Assembly: GCA_028065725.1 (NCBI GenBank)
Contig: JAPTVL010000550.1
Location: forward strand, 1 to 64,000
Length of the DNA: 64,000 nucleotides
Direction: 5' to 3'
Origin: Betaproteobacteria bacterium
GTDB taxonomy: Bacteria; Pseudomonadota; Gammaproteobacteria; Burkholderiales; Rhodocyclaceae
In this document: piece by piece, positions 53,000 through 61,113 of the stretch
Numbering within the stretch: position 1 is the first letter of the stretch
Layout of the letters: the number at the start of each line of letters is the position of its first letter
The notes under the pieces: generated by a model
What the model saw: only the letters and a program-made list of their open reading frames with translations
The model's database searches: none
What the model was told of the DNA's origin: nothing
Program-made: the position numbers and the translations under genes

Positions 53000-53389
53000 T
53001 CAATGCTTCAGCATGTTGAGGACACCGTCGCGACCACCGGCGATGGCGCGGGTGACCAGGGTGTCCATGTCCTTGTCGCGATAGGTCAGGGCGCGCAACA
53101 GCATCGGCAGATTGACGCCAGCGACGCCTTCAATGCGCCCCGGCTCGAGCAGCTTGATCGCCAGGTTGGACGGCGTGGCGCCGTAGATGTCGGTCAGGAT
53201 CAGCACGCCGCGCCCGGAATCGACCAGTTTGAGCATGTCGCGCGCCAGCGGCAGGGCATCCAGCGGGTCGTCCTGCGCGGCAACGCCCAGCTGCACGATC
53301 TGCTGCGGCCGCTTGTTGAGCACATGGCAGGCGCACTGGATCAGCGCTTCGCCGTAGGTGCCGTGGGTGAGAAGAAAAATGCCGATCAT
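53000..53389 (-). CDS. PTS EIIA component of the mannose family
   Basis: 129 residues. Active-site His in IFLLTHGTYGEALI; GVLILTDIYGATPSNLA and the VAGVNLPMLLRALTYRD segment are typical of EIIA-Man. No EIIB/EIIC-Man genes accompany it, so it is presumably a regulatory acceptor, as in other betaproteobacteria. Confidence 0.93.
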   Translation of the reverse strand: MIGIFLLTHGTYGEALIQCACHVLNKRPQQIVQLGVAAQDDPLDALPLARDMLKLVDSGRGVLILTDIYGATPSNLAIKLLEPGRIEGVAGVNLPMLLRALTYRDKDMDTLVTRAIAGGRDGVLNMLKH

Positions 53390-53398
53390 GGATGCATT

Positions 53399-53587
53399 CT
53401 ATCGGATCAGCATCCAGGCCAGAACAAGCACGGCGGCCAGCGCGAAGAGCATCGCCAGCCGCCGCGCCCAGCGCTGCTTGTCGGCTTCCAGGGCATTGTC
53501 GGCATCGACCATGCGGCGTATCCGCTGCAAGGCCGCGATACCGACGGTGCGGCGCACTGCGCGCCGGATTTCGGGGTCGTCGCTCAC
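53399..53587 (-). CDS. Small membrane protein downstream of apbE
   Basis: 62 residues from a GTG overlapping the apbE stop. Charged N-terminal two thirds (DDPEIRRAVRRTVGIAALQR) and a C-terminal transmembrane helix (LAMLFALAAVLVLAWMLIR). Unknown function; possibly a tether or accessory of the flavinylation enzyme, by context only. Confidence 0.55.
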   Translation of the reverse strand: MSDDPEIRRAVRRTVGIAALQRIRRMVDADNALEADKQRWARRLAMLFALAAVLVLAWMLIR

Positions 53588-54612
53588 TGAACCAGCTCCA
53601 CTTTCAGGCCGGGCACCTCGATCTTGACGCGACCCTGCATCGCCGGCGTCACGCTCACCGTGCCGTCGGCGCCGACTCTCAGCACGGCCTCGACGCCGAG
53701 TTTCCGCGCCATCGCACGCCATTCGCGGCCGGCGATGAAAATCGGCTTGGACAGCGCGTCGGAGCGCATGCCGGCAGCCGCGCCCGGCGCGATCAGCACC
53801 GTCACGGCCTGGCTGGCTGCGGCCGGAAAGCCGCTGCGCGGATCGAGCAGATGGCAGTAGCGGCGCCCCGCCACGTCGAAATAGCGATGGTAGTCGCCCG
53901 AGGTGCCGATGGCTTCGCCATCCCTGAGTTCCAGCGTGGCCAGCGGCGCGCCGCCGACGGTCTGCGGCCGCGGGTGCTGGATGCCGATGCGCCAGGGCGT
54001 GCCGGCGGCGTCGCGGCTGCCGAGCGCCATGACGTTGCCGCCGATGTTGATCAGGGCGTGGGCGATGCCGTCCTGCTTCAGCGAAGCCGCAGCGCGATCG
54101 AGCGCGACGCCTTTCAAGTAACCGCCGAAGTCGAGGGCGACGTTCCGGTTGCGGCTGCTGACACGATTGCCTTCGAGCCGCAGCTCGGCGATCGACGGAT
54201 GCTGCGCCAGCAGCGCGTGGACCGCGGCGGGTTCCGGCAGGCGCGGCTGGATCTCGTCGGTGTGGAAGCCCCACAGCGCGATCAGGCGACCGATGCCGGG
54301 GTCGAACAGGTGCTCGCCGGCGGCGGCGATGCCCTGCGCCTCGCGGATGTAGCCGGCGAACTCGGCGCTCACTTCATGGCTGCGCCCGGCGGCGATGGCC
54401 TCGTTCAGTGCCGACAGCTCGGACGGCTGCCAGGCGTGATAAGTGCGATGCAGGTAGTCGAAATCCTGCAGCACGCGGGTGCCGGCGGCGCGCGCCCGGG
54501 CCTCGGGCACGCCGGCGATCGCCAGTTCGACGCGGGTGCCGAACACATAGGATTCCTGCCGCCACGGCGCCGGCTGCCCGCAAGCCGCGAGCAGCAGGGC
54601 CATAACGAGCAT
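53584..54612 (-). CDS. apbE: FAD:protein FMN transferase ApbE
   Basis: 342-residue lipoprotein from ATG 54612, lipobox LLLAAC. Transfers FMN to Thr of periplasmic flavoproteins such as NqrB/C or RnfG. ESYVFGTRVELAI, DFGGYLKGVALDRA, INIGGNVMALGS, AIGTSGDYHRYF, CHLLDPRSGFP and AMRSDALSKP-type metal/flavin motifs (here GMRSDALSKPIFI) are present. The longer frame upstream is repeat sequence, not protein. Confidence 0.93.
   Translation of the reverse strand: MLVMALLLAACGQPAPWRQESYVFGTRVELAIAGVPEARARAAGTRVLQDFDYLHRTYHAWQPSELSALNEAIAAGRSHEVSAEFAGYIREAQGIAAAGEHLFDPGIGRLIALWGFHTDEIQPRLPEPAAVHALLAQHPSIAELRLEGNRVSSRNRNVALDFGGYLKGVALDRAAASLKQDGIAHALINIGGNVMALGSRDAAGTPWRIGIQHPRPQTVGGAPLATLELRDGEAIGTSGDYHRYFDVAGRRYCHLLDPRSGFPAAASQAVTVLIAPGAAAGMRSDALSKPIFIAGREWRAMARKLGVEAVLRVGADGTVSVTPAMQGRVKIEVPGLKVELVQ
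53660..53678 (+). repeat. Dispersed motif copy (in apbE)
   Basis: GTGCCGTCGGCGCCGACTC, antisense to the gene; encodes RVGADGT. Confidence 0.7.
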
Positions 54613-54666
54613 GACAAGCCCCTTCCGACCCGGCGTTTTGCAGTTCAGGAACAAACCAGAATCTCT

Positions 54667-54769
54667 CACCGCCAAGACACCAAGAACACCAAGGAGCACC
54701 AAGGAATACCCGATACGCGACGCTCTTGCCCTTCTTGGTGCATCTTTGTGCCCTTGGTGTCTTGGTGGT
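54667..54769. repeat. Imperfect inverted repeat of CACCAAG units
   Basis: Left arm (54667-54705) has repeated ACCAAG units; right arm (54730-54769) has the complementary CTTGGTG units and ends CTTGGTGTCTTGGTGGT. Lies between gshB and apbE and forms a large cruciform. Sequence style recurs as an intergenic repeat in many genomes. Confidence 0.6.
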
Positions 54770-54794
54770 AAAGGCTTTTTGCGGCGCGTCCGGC

Positions 54795-55742
54795 TTATGC
54801 GCCGCCGCACTCCCTTTCCAGGGCATCGACCAGCATCGCCGCGGCATCGAAACGGGTCTGCTGGGCAATCTCGGCAAAGCAGGTGGGACTGGTGACGTTG
54901 ATCTCGGTCAGGCAGTCGCCGATCACGTCGAGGCCGACGATCAGCAGGCCGCGTTCCCAGAGAATCGGCGCCAGCGCCTCGGCGATTTCACGGTCGCGGC
55001 CGAGCAGCGGACGCGCCACGCCCTTGCCGCCGGCGGCGAGATTGCCGCGCGTCTCGCCCGGCCTGGGGATGCGCGCCAGGCAGTAGGGCACCGGCTCGCC
55101 GGCGATCAGCAGGATGCGCTTGTCACCCTGGGCGATGGCCGGCAGGAAGCGCTGCGCCATGATGCTGCGCGTGCCGAAGCTGGTCAGGGTCTCGACGATG
55201 ACATTGCGGTTGGGATCGTCCTTCAGCACGCGGAAAATGCTGCTGCCGCCCATGCCGTCGAGCGGCTTGAGGATGACGTCGCCGAGCTCGTCGATGAAGG
55301 CATGGATGTCGTCGGGATCGCGCGCGATCAGCGTGGTCGGCGTGAAAGCGGGGAACTCGGCGATGGCGACTTTTTCGGAATGGTCGCGGATGGCGCGCGG
55401 CCGGTTCCAGATGCGCGCGCCCTGGCTTTCCGCGCGCTCCAGCAGCCAGGTGGCGGCGACGTATTCAAAATCGAAGGGCGGGTCCTGGCGCATCAGCACC
55501 GCATCGAAGGCGGTCAGCGGCTGCACGGATTCCCCGGCGACGGCGAACCACGCCGTGTCGTCGGCGCCGACTTCCAGGCGCTGCGCGCGCGCGGCGACGC
55601 AGCCGTCGCGCCAGGTCAGCGCCGCGCGCTGGATGGCCCACACTTCATGGCCGCGCTTTGCCGCGCAACGCATCATGGCGACGCTGGAATCCTTGTAGGC
55701 CTGGATGCTCGGCAGCGGATCGATGACGAACGCGAGCTTCAT
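54795..55742 (-). CDS. gshB: Glutathione synthetase
   Basis: 315-residue ATP-grasp ligase adding glycine to gamma-glutamylcysteine. MKLAFVIDPLPSIQAYKDSS, MRQDPPFDFEYV, VILKPLDGMGGSSIF, ARIPRPGETRGNLAAGGKG and LIVGLDVIGDCLTEINVTSPT are diagnostic. A dispersed-motif copy encodes LEVGADDTAWF. Overlaps gshA by four bases. Confidence 0.97.
   Translation of the reverse strand: MKLAFVIDPLPSIQAYKDSSVAMMRCAAKRGHEVWAIQRAALTWRDGCVAARAQRLEVGADDTAWFAVAGESVQPLTAFDAVLMRQDPPFDFEYVAATWLLERAESQGARIWNRPRAIRDHSEKVAIAEFPAFTPTTLIARDPDDIHAFIDELGDVILKPLDGMGGSSIFRVLKDDPNRNVIVETLTSFGTRSIMAQRFLPAIAQGDKRILLIAGEPVPYCLARIPRPGETRGNLAAGGKGVARPLLGRDREIAEALAPILWERGLLIVGLDVIGDCLTEINVTSPTCFAEIAQQTRFDAAAMLVDALERECGGA
55555..55573 (+). 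repeat. Dispersed motif copy (in gshB)
   Basis: GTGTCGTCGGCGCCGACTT, antisense to the gene; encodes EVGADDT. Confidence 0.7.
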
Positions 55743-57034
55743 GCGGCCTCTTGCGGTGCGGCGCGCTCGAGTTCGAGCGAGGCCGCCAGCATCGCCAGCC
55801 GCGCCACCACGCCGTAGGCATAGAAGCGGTTGGGCGGCGCGTCGGGGCCGAGCTGGATGTCGGGCAGGCAGCAGCCGGTCTCAAAGGCCAGCGGCTTGAA
55901 GGTCATGCCGGGGGCGTTGAGGTTCTCGTCGATGCCGCGCGCGGTATTGACTCTGTAGAAGCCGCCGACCACGTAGCGGTCGATCATGTACACCACCGGC
56001 TCGGCCGTGCCTTCGTCGACGCGCTCGAAGGTCGGCACGCCTTCCTGAATGATGACCTCGGTCACCGCCATGCCTTCCTTGATCACCGCCATCTTGTTGC
56101 GCTGCTTGCGGTTGAGGTTCTTCACTTCGCTGGCGTCCTTCACCGTCATGATGCCCATGCCGTAGGTGCCGGCGTCGGCCTTGACGATGACGAAGGGCTC
56201 GGATTCGATGCCGTATTCCTTGTATTTGGCGCGCATGCGGTAGAGCAGCGTATCGATGTTGGCGGCGAGGCATTCCTCGCCGGAGCGCTCGTGGAAATTC
56301 ACCTTGCCGCAGACTTCGAACTCGGGATTGATCAGCCAGGGATCGATGCCGATCTCGTTGGCGAAGGCGATCGCGACGTCCTGGTAGGCGGCGAAATGCT
56401 GCGACTTGCGGCGCACGTGCCAGCCGGCCCACAGCGGCGGAATCAGGAACTGCTCGTGGATGTTCTGCAACATGTCCGGCACGCCGCCCGAGAGGTCGTT
56501 GTTGAGCAGCACGGCGCAGGGATCGAAATCCTCCAGGCCGAGCCGGCGGCCCTCGGCGCCAATGCGCTTCAAGGGTTCCAGCACCAGCTTCTGCCCGTCG
56601 GGCAGGTCCAGCGTGGTGGATTCGGTGATCTCCGGCAGCAGGCTGCCGATGCGCACGTTGAGCCCCGTGTGGTGCAGGATGCTGGCCAGGCGCGCCACGT
56701 TCATCAGGTAGAACTGGTTGCGCGTGTGGTTCTCCGGCACCAGCAGCAAATTCCTCGCCTCGGGACAGATCTTCTCGATGGCCGACATCGCGGCCTGCAC
56801 GCACAGCGGCAGGAAGGCCGGATTCAGGTTGTTGAAGCCGCCGGGGAACAGATTGGTGTCGACCGGCGCCAGCTTGAAGCCGGCATTGCGCAGGTCGACC
56901 GAGCTGTAGAAGGGCGGCGTGTGCTCCAGCCACTGCGTGCGCAGCCAGCGCTCGACCGTGGTGTCGTGCTCGAGGATGCGCCGCTCGAGTTCGAGCAGCG
57001 GCCCGGTCAATGCAGTGGTGAGGTGGGGAACCAT
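55739..57034 (-). CDS. gshA: Glutamate-cysteine ligase, betaproteobacterial type
   Basis: 431 residues; makes gamma-glutamylcysteine. It belongs to the distinct group not homologous along its length to E. coli GshA: SVDLRNAGFKLAPVDTNLFPGGFNNL, LLVPENHTRNQFYL, LLNNDLSGGVPDML and VKADAGTYGMGIMTV. Promoter presumably in the 136-bp gap to the next gene. Confidence 0.93.
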   Translation of the reverse strand: MVPHLTTALTGPLLELERRILEHDTTVERWLRTQWLEHTPPFYSSVDLRNAGFKLAPVDTNLFPGGFNNLNPAFLPLCVQAAMSAIEKICPEARNLLLVPENHTRNQFYLMNVARLASILHHTGLNVRIGSLLPEITESTTLDLPDGQKLVLEPLKRIGAEGRRLGLEDFDPCAVLLNNDLSGGVPDMLQNIHEQFLIPPLWAGWHVRRKSQHFAAYQDVAIAFANEIGIDPWLINPEFEVCGKVNFHERSGEECLAANIDTLLYRMRAKYKEYGIESEPFVIVKADAGTYGMGIMTVKDASEVKNLNRKQRNKMAVIKEGMAVTEVIIQEGVPTFERVDEGTAEPVVYMIDRYVVGGFYRVNTARGIDENLNAPGMTFKPLAFETGCCLPDIQLGPDAPPNRFYAYGVVARLAMLAASLELERAAPQEAA

Positions 57035-57170
57035 GGGTCAGAGGATAGCGTCGAGTGAATGCATTGTAGTAGTTCGGAAATCACCCGACGGTGAATGCCG
57101 GGTTGATTTGAATGTCTCAGATGTGCCAAAGCCGTCGAGCGAAAGTTGGCAAATGAGAACCCTGAAAGAC

Positions 57171-57899
57171 TTAGCGTGTTTCTTTCTGGACAATGCCAAC
57201 GATGCGTTCGATTTCAGCGACTGTGGTGACGAACCACTCGGCGCCGGGTGCCTCAGACTTCCATTGGCCTGATAACTTCAACAGGTTCTGTACTGTACGC
57301 TCGGTTAGCGAGACTTTTTGCACTTGCCAAGACCTAAGAATTTTTGGCGGACTGAAAATGGCAGAGCCTTTGCATTGGTCGGCAACGCGTTCCTCAACGT
57401 CGCGGATGGTCATGCCGATTTTGATCGGAAACGGCTCGTTCTTGGTAAGTTCGGGAAACGTAAAGGCATAAATCCAACCATCCGTTGCTGGGCCAGCTTC
57501 TTCAGCAATTTCTTCATCAATACCGTCGTCATTACCCAGAACCGCTGGCTCTCCGCTAGGCATACGATACCAACCACGTTCAACAAATTCGATAACGTTG
57601 TTTTCCCTGCCAACGAATCGAACATACCAGCGAATGGAATCAAAAACAGATTCGGGTCTTCCGTTTGGCCGCAAATATGTTGCTTGCTGCTCCTCTTGTG
57701 TCAAGTATTCGTTTGTTATCTCCTGAATCATTGGTGACAACTGGAACGGCTGGCCGCTCTTGAATTCAATGCTTTCCGTAATACGCGGAAGTACCAGATA
57801 TCGTGAGAATCGGTAACTGAATCGACTCGATACTGTGTAATCCAACGGTCCGGTAGTTGTTTCGATTGGCTGAAGCGGCATGTAGACTTGCTCCTTCAC
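57171..57899 (-). CDS. GIY-YIG/T5orf172-like domain protein
   Basis: 242 residues, low GC. The N-terminal about 145 residues are unrecognised. The C-terminal GWIYAFTFPELTKNEPFPIKIGMTI, DVEERVADQ and late EWF (here AEWFVTTVAEI) follow the order of T5orf172/GIY-YIG nuclease-like domains: Y, then KIG-x-T-x-R, then a Trp-Phe near the end. The canonical GIY is degenerate, so nuclease activity is uncertain. Composition suggests recent acquisition. Confidence 0.55.
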   Translation of the reverse strand: MKEQVYMPLQPIETTTGPLDYTVSSRFSYRFSRYLVLPRITESIEFKSGQPFQLSPMIQEITNEYLTQEEQQATYLRPNGRPESVFDSIRWYVRFVGRENNVIEFVERGWYRMPSGEPAVLGNDDGIDEEIAEEAGPATDGWIYAFTFPELTKNEPFPIKIGMTIRDVEERVADQCKGSAIFSPPKILRSWQVQKVSLTERTVQNLLKLSGQWKSEAPGAEWFVTTVAEIERIVGIVQKETR

Positions 57900-57987
57900 T
57901 CATGGGTGTTAGGCACAAACTATGTGCCTTGTCAGAAATGGTTTGGCAATGATTGCCTAGCGAGCGACTGTTTTTGGCCGCCAGCGA

Positions 57988-58323
57988 TCACGCAACAGCC
58001 AGCAACAAATGTCCGACAGGCTTGGATGCCGGCTTCACCTTGATTTCGATGTCGTAGCCAAGCCGGTTCAGGCAATCCATCAGCTTGCGCTCGGACAGAT
58101 TCGAGAAGTCGCCACGCATCATGTCGGACACCTTCGGTTGGGTGATCCCCATGCGCTTTGCAGCTTCCTGCTGGGTAAGCCCAAGCCGGCGCATGGCCTT
58201 TCTGATTTCGATCACCAAGCCGGACTTGATCTTGAGCTTGTCTGCATCCGGCAGACCCAGGTCGGCGAAGACGTTGCCGGAACCGCGCTGTACCTCAACA
58301 CCGTCAACGAGTCGTTTTTTCAT
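57988..58323 (-). CDS. XRE-family antitoxin (HigA-like)
   Basis: 111 residues from ATG 58323 (MKKRLVDGVEV). Helix-turn-helix GLTQQEAAKRMGITQPKVSDMMRG and LMDCLNRLGYDIEIKVKP match the XRE antitoxins that follow Gp49-like toxins. Overlaps the toxin end by 20 bases. Confidence 0.9.
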   Translation of the reverse strand: MKKRLVDGVEVQRGSGNVFADLGLPDADKLKIKSGLVIEIRKAMRRLGLTQQEAAKRMGITQPKVSDMMRGDFSNLSERKLMDCLNRLGYDIEIKVKPASKPVGHLLLAVA

Positions 58324-58681
58324 TTCGCAGCTCCTTTGCAAGCGCCTCGGCCACTTTCAGTCTGGCGCGGATGATGGCCATATCCTCTTTCGGCGTTGCG
58401 ATTCCCTGCTTACTCTTCTTCTGGAAGCAATGCAGAACGAATATCGCCTCTTCGAACTTCACCGCATACACCGCACGATAGGTACCACCGGCATCGTCTT
58501 CAATAAGCTCAAGCACTCCCGCGCCGCCAAAGCCCTTGAGCACCTTTGCCGCATCATGTTGATCGCCGGCTTGAGCAAGGGAAAGTGCATAACCGAAGAA
58601 TCGCCTTACGTCGGCAGGTAATGCCATCAGGTCTTTGTGGCTACTGGCTATCCATTCGAGCGGCTTCTCGGTATTGCTCAT
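58304..58681 (-). CDS. Phage Gp49-like/HigB-type toxin
   Basis: 125 residues: LEWIASSHKDLMALPADVRRFFGYAL, AKVLKGFGGAGVLELIEDDAGGTYRAVYAVKFEEAIFVLHCFQKKSK (residues about 45-91) and the basic end. RelE-superfamily mRNA interferase by family. Toxin-first order as in higBA. Confidence 0.9.
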   Translation of the reverse strand: MSNTEKPLEWIASSHKDLMALPADVRRFFGYALSLAQAGDQHDAAKVLKGFGGAGVLELIEDDAGGTYRAVYAVKFEEAIFVLHCFQKKSKQGIATPKEDMAIIRARLKVAEALAKELRNEKTTR

Positions 58682-58733
58682 GCGCAGATTATACTTTTAC
58701 TGGTATATCCCGCAAGCTTCCGGCGGTAATTCT

Positions 58734-59912
58734 TTACACCAGACCCTTGACCGCAAATTCGGCGAAGGCCTCGGGCAGCAGGGCCTGCTCCAGGCTGCGC
58801 TGCGAGAACAGGAAGCGGCCGTCGCAGACGAAGCCGAGCTCGCGCCAGTCGACCTCGTTGAGCATGTCCGCCAGGCGCTGCAGGTCGGCCGCCTTGATGT
58901 TCGCGCGATGCGGAAACAGCGCCAGCACCGCGCCGTCGTAGTTGTTGCAGGGATGCAGGAAGAAAGGCCGCGCATTGCGCGTCTTGTGATTGACGTAGAT
59001 GCGCGGCGCCTCCGAAACATGATGGCGGCGGCCCCATTTCCACCAGTTGTTCTCGTCGAAGCGCGTCACCCGCCGCGCCAGCAGGCGCTCCTTGAACTGT
59101 TCCAGCCAGGGCAGCGGCGCTTCGCGGTCGAGGTAGATCATGCGCCGCGTGGCGCCGCTCTGCGCCGTCTTCGAGCAGACGAAATCGACGTTGGCATATT
59201 CCGCGTTGCTGAAAATGTCGTCGGCGCCGGACACCGCGCCGACCTTGACGGCGAACACGCTGGCCAGCGGCAGGCTGTAGATGCCGCGGGTGAACATCAG
59301 CTGGCCGCCGGACAGCGCCACGCGCCGGCCGTCGCGCAGGCGGTGGCTGCGGTTGCCCTTTTCGAAGCGCCAGATGGCACAGTTGGGCGCGGCGCCGGCG
59401 AAGATCTTCGCGTCGCCGAGGTCCTCGAAGTCGGTGATCGTGCCCTGGTCGCAGAGCCAGGTGTTGAGCCGCCCGGCGCCGGTGGCCTTGAGGAAGTCGC
59501 GCGGCGTGATGAAGATCAGCTCGCCGCCCGGCGCAAGGTGACGCACGCATTTCTCGATGAAGTGCAGGTAGAGGTTGGCATGGCCGTCGAGCAGGCTGGA
59601 GCCCAGGTGCAGCGCGGTTTCCGGCAGGATGTCGCGCGCCTTGACGTAGGGCGGATTGCCGATGATGGTGGCGAACTTTTCGCTCTCGGGATAGGCGAAG
59701 AAATCAATGTTGAGCGCGCCCGGCGGACAGTGGGCGGGGTCGAGCTCGATCGCCACGCAGCCGGGCAGGCGCCCCGAAAACGCGCCGTCGCCGCAGGCCG
59801 GATCGAGCGCGCGGCCCTGGTTACGGCGCAAGGAAAGCATGCGCTCGACGATCTCGGGCGGGGTGAATACCTGCCCATAGCGGGCGATGTCGAAAGTCGG
59901 CGCTGGCGGCAC
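58734..59912 (-). CDS. Orphan N6-adenine DNA methyltransferase (TaqI/Eco57I-like)
   Basis: 392 residues if the GTG at 59912 is used; the frame is open further but a terminator occupies that DNA. Motif X-like YGQVFTPPEIVERM, motif I LDPACGDGAFSG, motif IV IIGNPPYVKARD and a C-terminal target-recognition-like region. No nuclease domain or restriction gene next to it. The proposed GTG lies inside a dispersed-motif copy, and no ribosome site is evident, so the start is uncertain; ATG 59840 would remove motif X. Confidence 0.8.
   Translation of the reverse strand: MPPAPTFDIARYGQVFTPPEIVERMLSLRRNQGRALDPACGDGAFSGRLPGCVAIELDPAHCPPGALNIDFFAYPESEKFATIIGNPPYVKARDILPETALHLGSSLLDGHANLYLHFIEKCVRHLAPGGELIFITPRDFLKATGAGRLNTWLCDQGTITDFEDLGDAKIFAGAAPNCAIWRFEKGNRSHRLRDGRRVALSGGQLMFTRGIYSLPLASVFAVKVGAVSGADDIFSNAEYANVDFVCSKTAQSGATRRMIYLDREAPLPWLEQFKERLLARRVTRFDENNWWKWGRRHHVSEAPRIYVNHKTRNARPFFLHPCNNYDGAVLALFPHRANIKAADLQRLADMLNEVDWRELGFVCDGRFLFSQRSLEQALLPEAFAEFAVKGLV
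59894..59912 (-). repeat. Dispersed motif copy (start of the methyltransferase gene)
   Basis: Reverse strand GTGCCGCCAGCGCCGACTT; encodes VPPAPTF, its GTG being the proposed start codon. Confidence 0.7.
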
Positions 59913-59919
59913 GGTGTCT

Positions 59920-59949
59920 AAAAACAATCCCGGCACGGGGCCGGGATTG
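59920..59949 (-). terminator. Rho-independent terminator after the DUF2782 gene
   Basis: CAATCCCGGC and GCCGGGATTG form a perfect 10-bp stem with a five-base loop; five T residues follow on the minus strand. Located 20 bp after the DUF2782 stop, which bounds the methyltransferase start. Confidence 0.85.
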
Positions 59950-59968
59950 TCGGTCTGGTTGGCGTCGA

Positions 59969-60301
59969 TCAGAACGTGCCTATCACCCACATCGGCACCC
60001 GCAGGCCGGCATCCTTCGAATCCTGACGCACCCATTGGCCGCCGCCGGTGTGGTCGAGCAGGTAGTAGGGCACGCCGTGCGGCGGGGTGACCTTGAGCAT
60101 GTAGAGCTTGCCGCTCATGCGGAATTCCTCGACCTTGTCCTCGCCGCGCTTGGTGATGGTGACCTGCGGCTCGAGCGATTCGTTCAGGCTGCCGGGCGGC
60201 GGCGGGGGCGGTTCGGGAATCGGTTCCAGCTTGGGCGCCTGGGTCTGCGCGGCGACATTCAGCGCAAAGGCGGAAAGAAGTAAGACGAGTGTGCGGCGCA
60301 T
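59969..60301 (-). CDS. DUF2782 secreted protein
   Basis: 110 residues. Signal peptide MRRTLVLLLSAFALNVAAQ, proline-rich segment, then QVTITKRGEDKVEEFRMSGKLYMLKV and PYYLLDHTGGG as in DUF2782. Conserved near polA in betaproteobacteria; function unknown. Confidence 0.88.
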   Translation of the reverse strand: MRRTLVLLLSAFALNVAAQTQAPKLEPIPEPPPPPPGSLNESLEPQVTITKRGEDKVEEFRMSGKLYMLKVTPPHGVPYYLLDHTGGGQWVRQDSKDAGLRVPMWVIGTF

Positions 60302-60332
60302 GGCAGGTCCTTGAGGAATTCCGCTCAGTTTA

Positions 60333-61097
60333 TCAAAGGTTAAGCAGCAATTCGTGCTCTTCCGGCAGCGGGCCGAAGCCGCGCGTCTCGTAGTGATCGA
60401 AGATCGCCGCCACCACGGCCTCTGGCTCATCGATGACCTGGATCAGATTCATGTCGCCGGGATCGATCATCTGCTCGGCCACCAGCCGTTCGCGGAACCA
60501 GTCGAGCAGGCCGGCCCAGAACTCGGTGCCGACCAGGATCAGCGGAATGCGCGGGCTCTTGCCGGTCTGGATCAGGGTCAGGGCTTCGAGCAGCTCGTCG
60601 AGCGTGCCGAAGCCGCCGGGCACCACGACATAGGCGGCAGCCACCTTGACGAACATGTACTTGCGGGCGAAGAAGTGGCGGAAGCTTTGCGAGATGTCCT
60701 GGTAGTGGTTGGCCTTCTGCTCGTGCGGCAGCTGGATGTTGAGGCCGATCGACATGCTCTTGCCCTCGAAGGCGCCCTTGTTGGCCGCCTCCATGGCGCC
60801 GGGACCGCCGCCGGAAACCACCGAAAAGCCGGCGTCCGAAAGTTGCCGGGCGATCTGCTCGGTGAGCTGGTAGTAGCGCGAATCCGGCGTGATGCGCGCG
60901 CTGCCGAAGATCGACACCGCCGGGCGCACCGCGGCCAGGCGCTCGGTCGCCTCGACGAACTCTGCCATAATGCCGAACACCCGCCAGGCTTCGCGGGCGC
61001 TGGTCGCGGTCTGCTGGGCGGAGACCGCTTCAAGGCCCTTCGCGCCGCGCAACAGGCCCCTGGATCCGTGTTTGGGTAACTTGCCTTTCTCATTCAT
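60333..61097 (-). CDS. LOG-family protein (TIGR00730), cytokinin riboside phosphoribohydrolase-like
   Basis: 254 residues from ATG 61097, which has GGAGGAG nine bases upstream; earlier ATGs would overlap polA. SIFGSARI, SGGGPGAMEAANKGA and the catalytic VVPGGFGTLDELLEALT identify the Lonely Guy family, which cleaves nucleoside monophosphates to free base. Bacterial role is often housekeeping nucleotide hydrolysis. Confidence 0.92.
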   Translation of the reverse strand: MNEKGKLPKHGSRGLLRGAKGLEAVSAQQTATSAREAWRVFGIMAEFVEATERLAAVRPAVSIFGSARITPDSRYYQLTEQIARQLSDAGFSVVSGGGPGAMEAANKGAFEGKSMSIGLNIQLPHEQKANHYQDISQSFRHFFARKYMFVKVAAAYVVVPGGFGTLDELLEALTLIQTGKSPRIPLILVGTEFWAGLLDWFRERLVAEQMIDPGDMNLIQVIDEPEAVVAAIFDHYETRGFGPLPEEHELLLNL

Positions 61098-61113
61098 CTG
61101 GTACGGCTCCTCC

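Noticed and set aside
57906..57930. GTTAGGC followed by a GGCACA/TGTGCC hairpin as a third attC site
   Set aside because: GTTAGGC fits GTTRRRY, but no complementary R'' or L boxes lie at proper spacing in either orientation.
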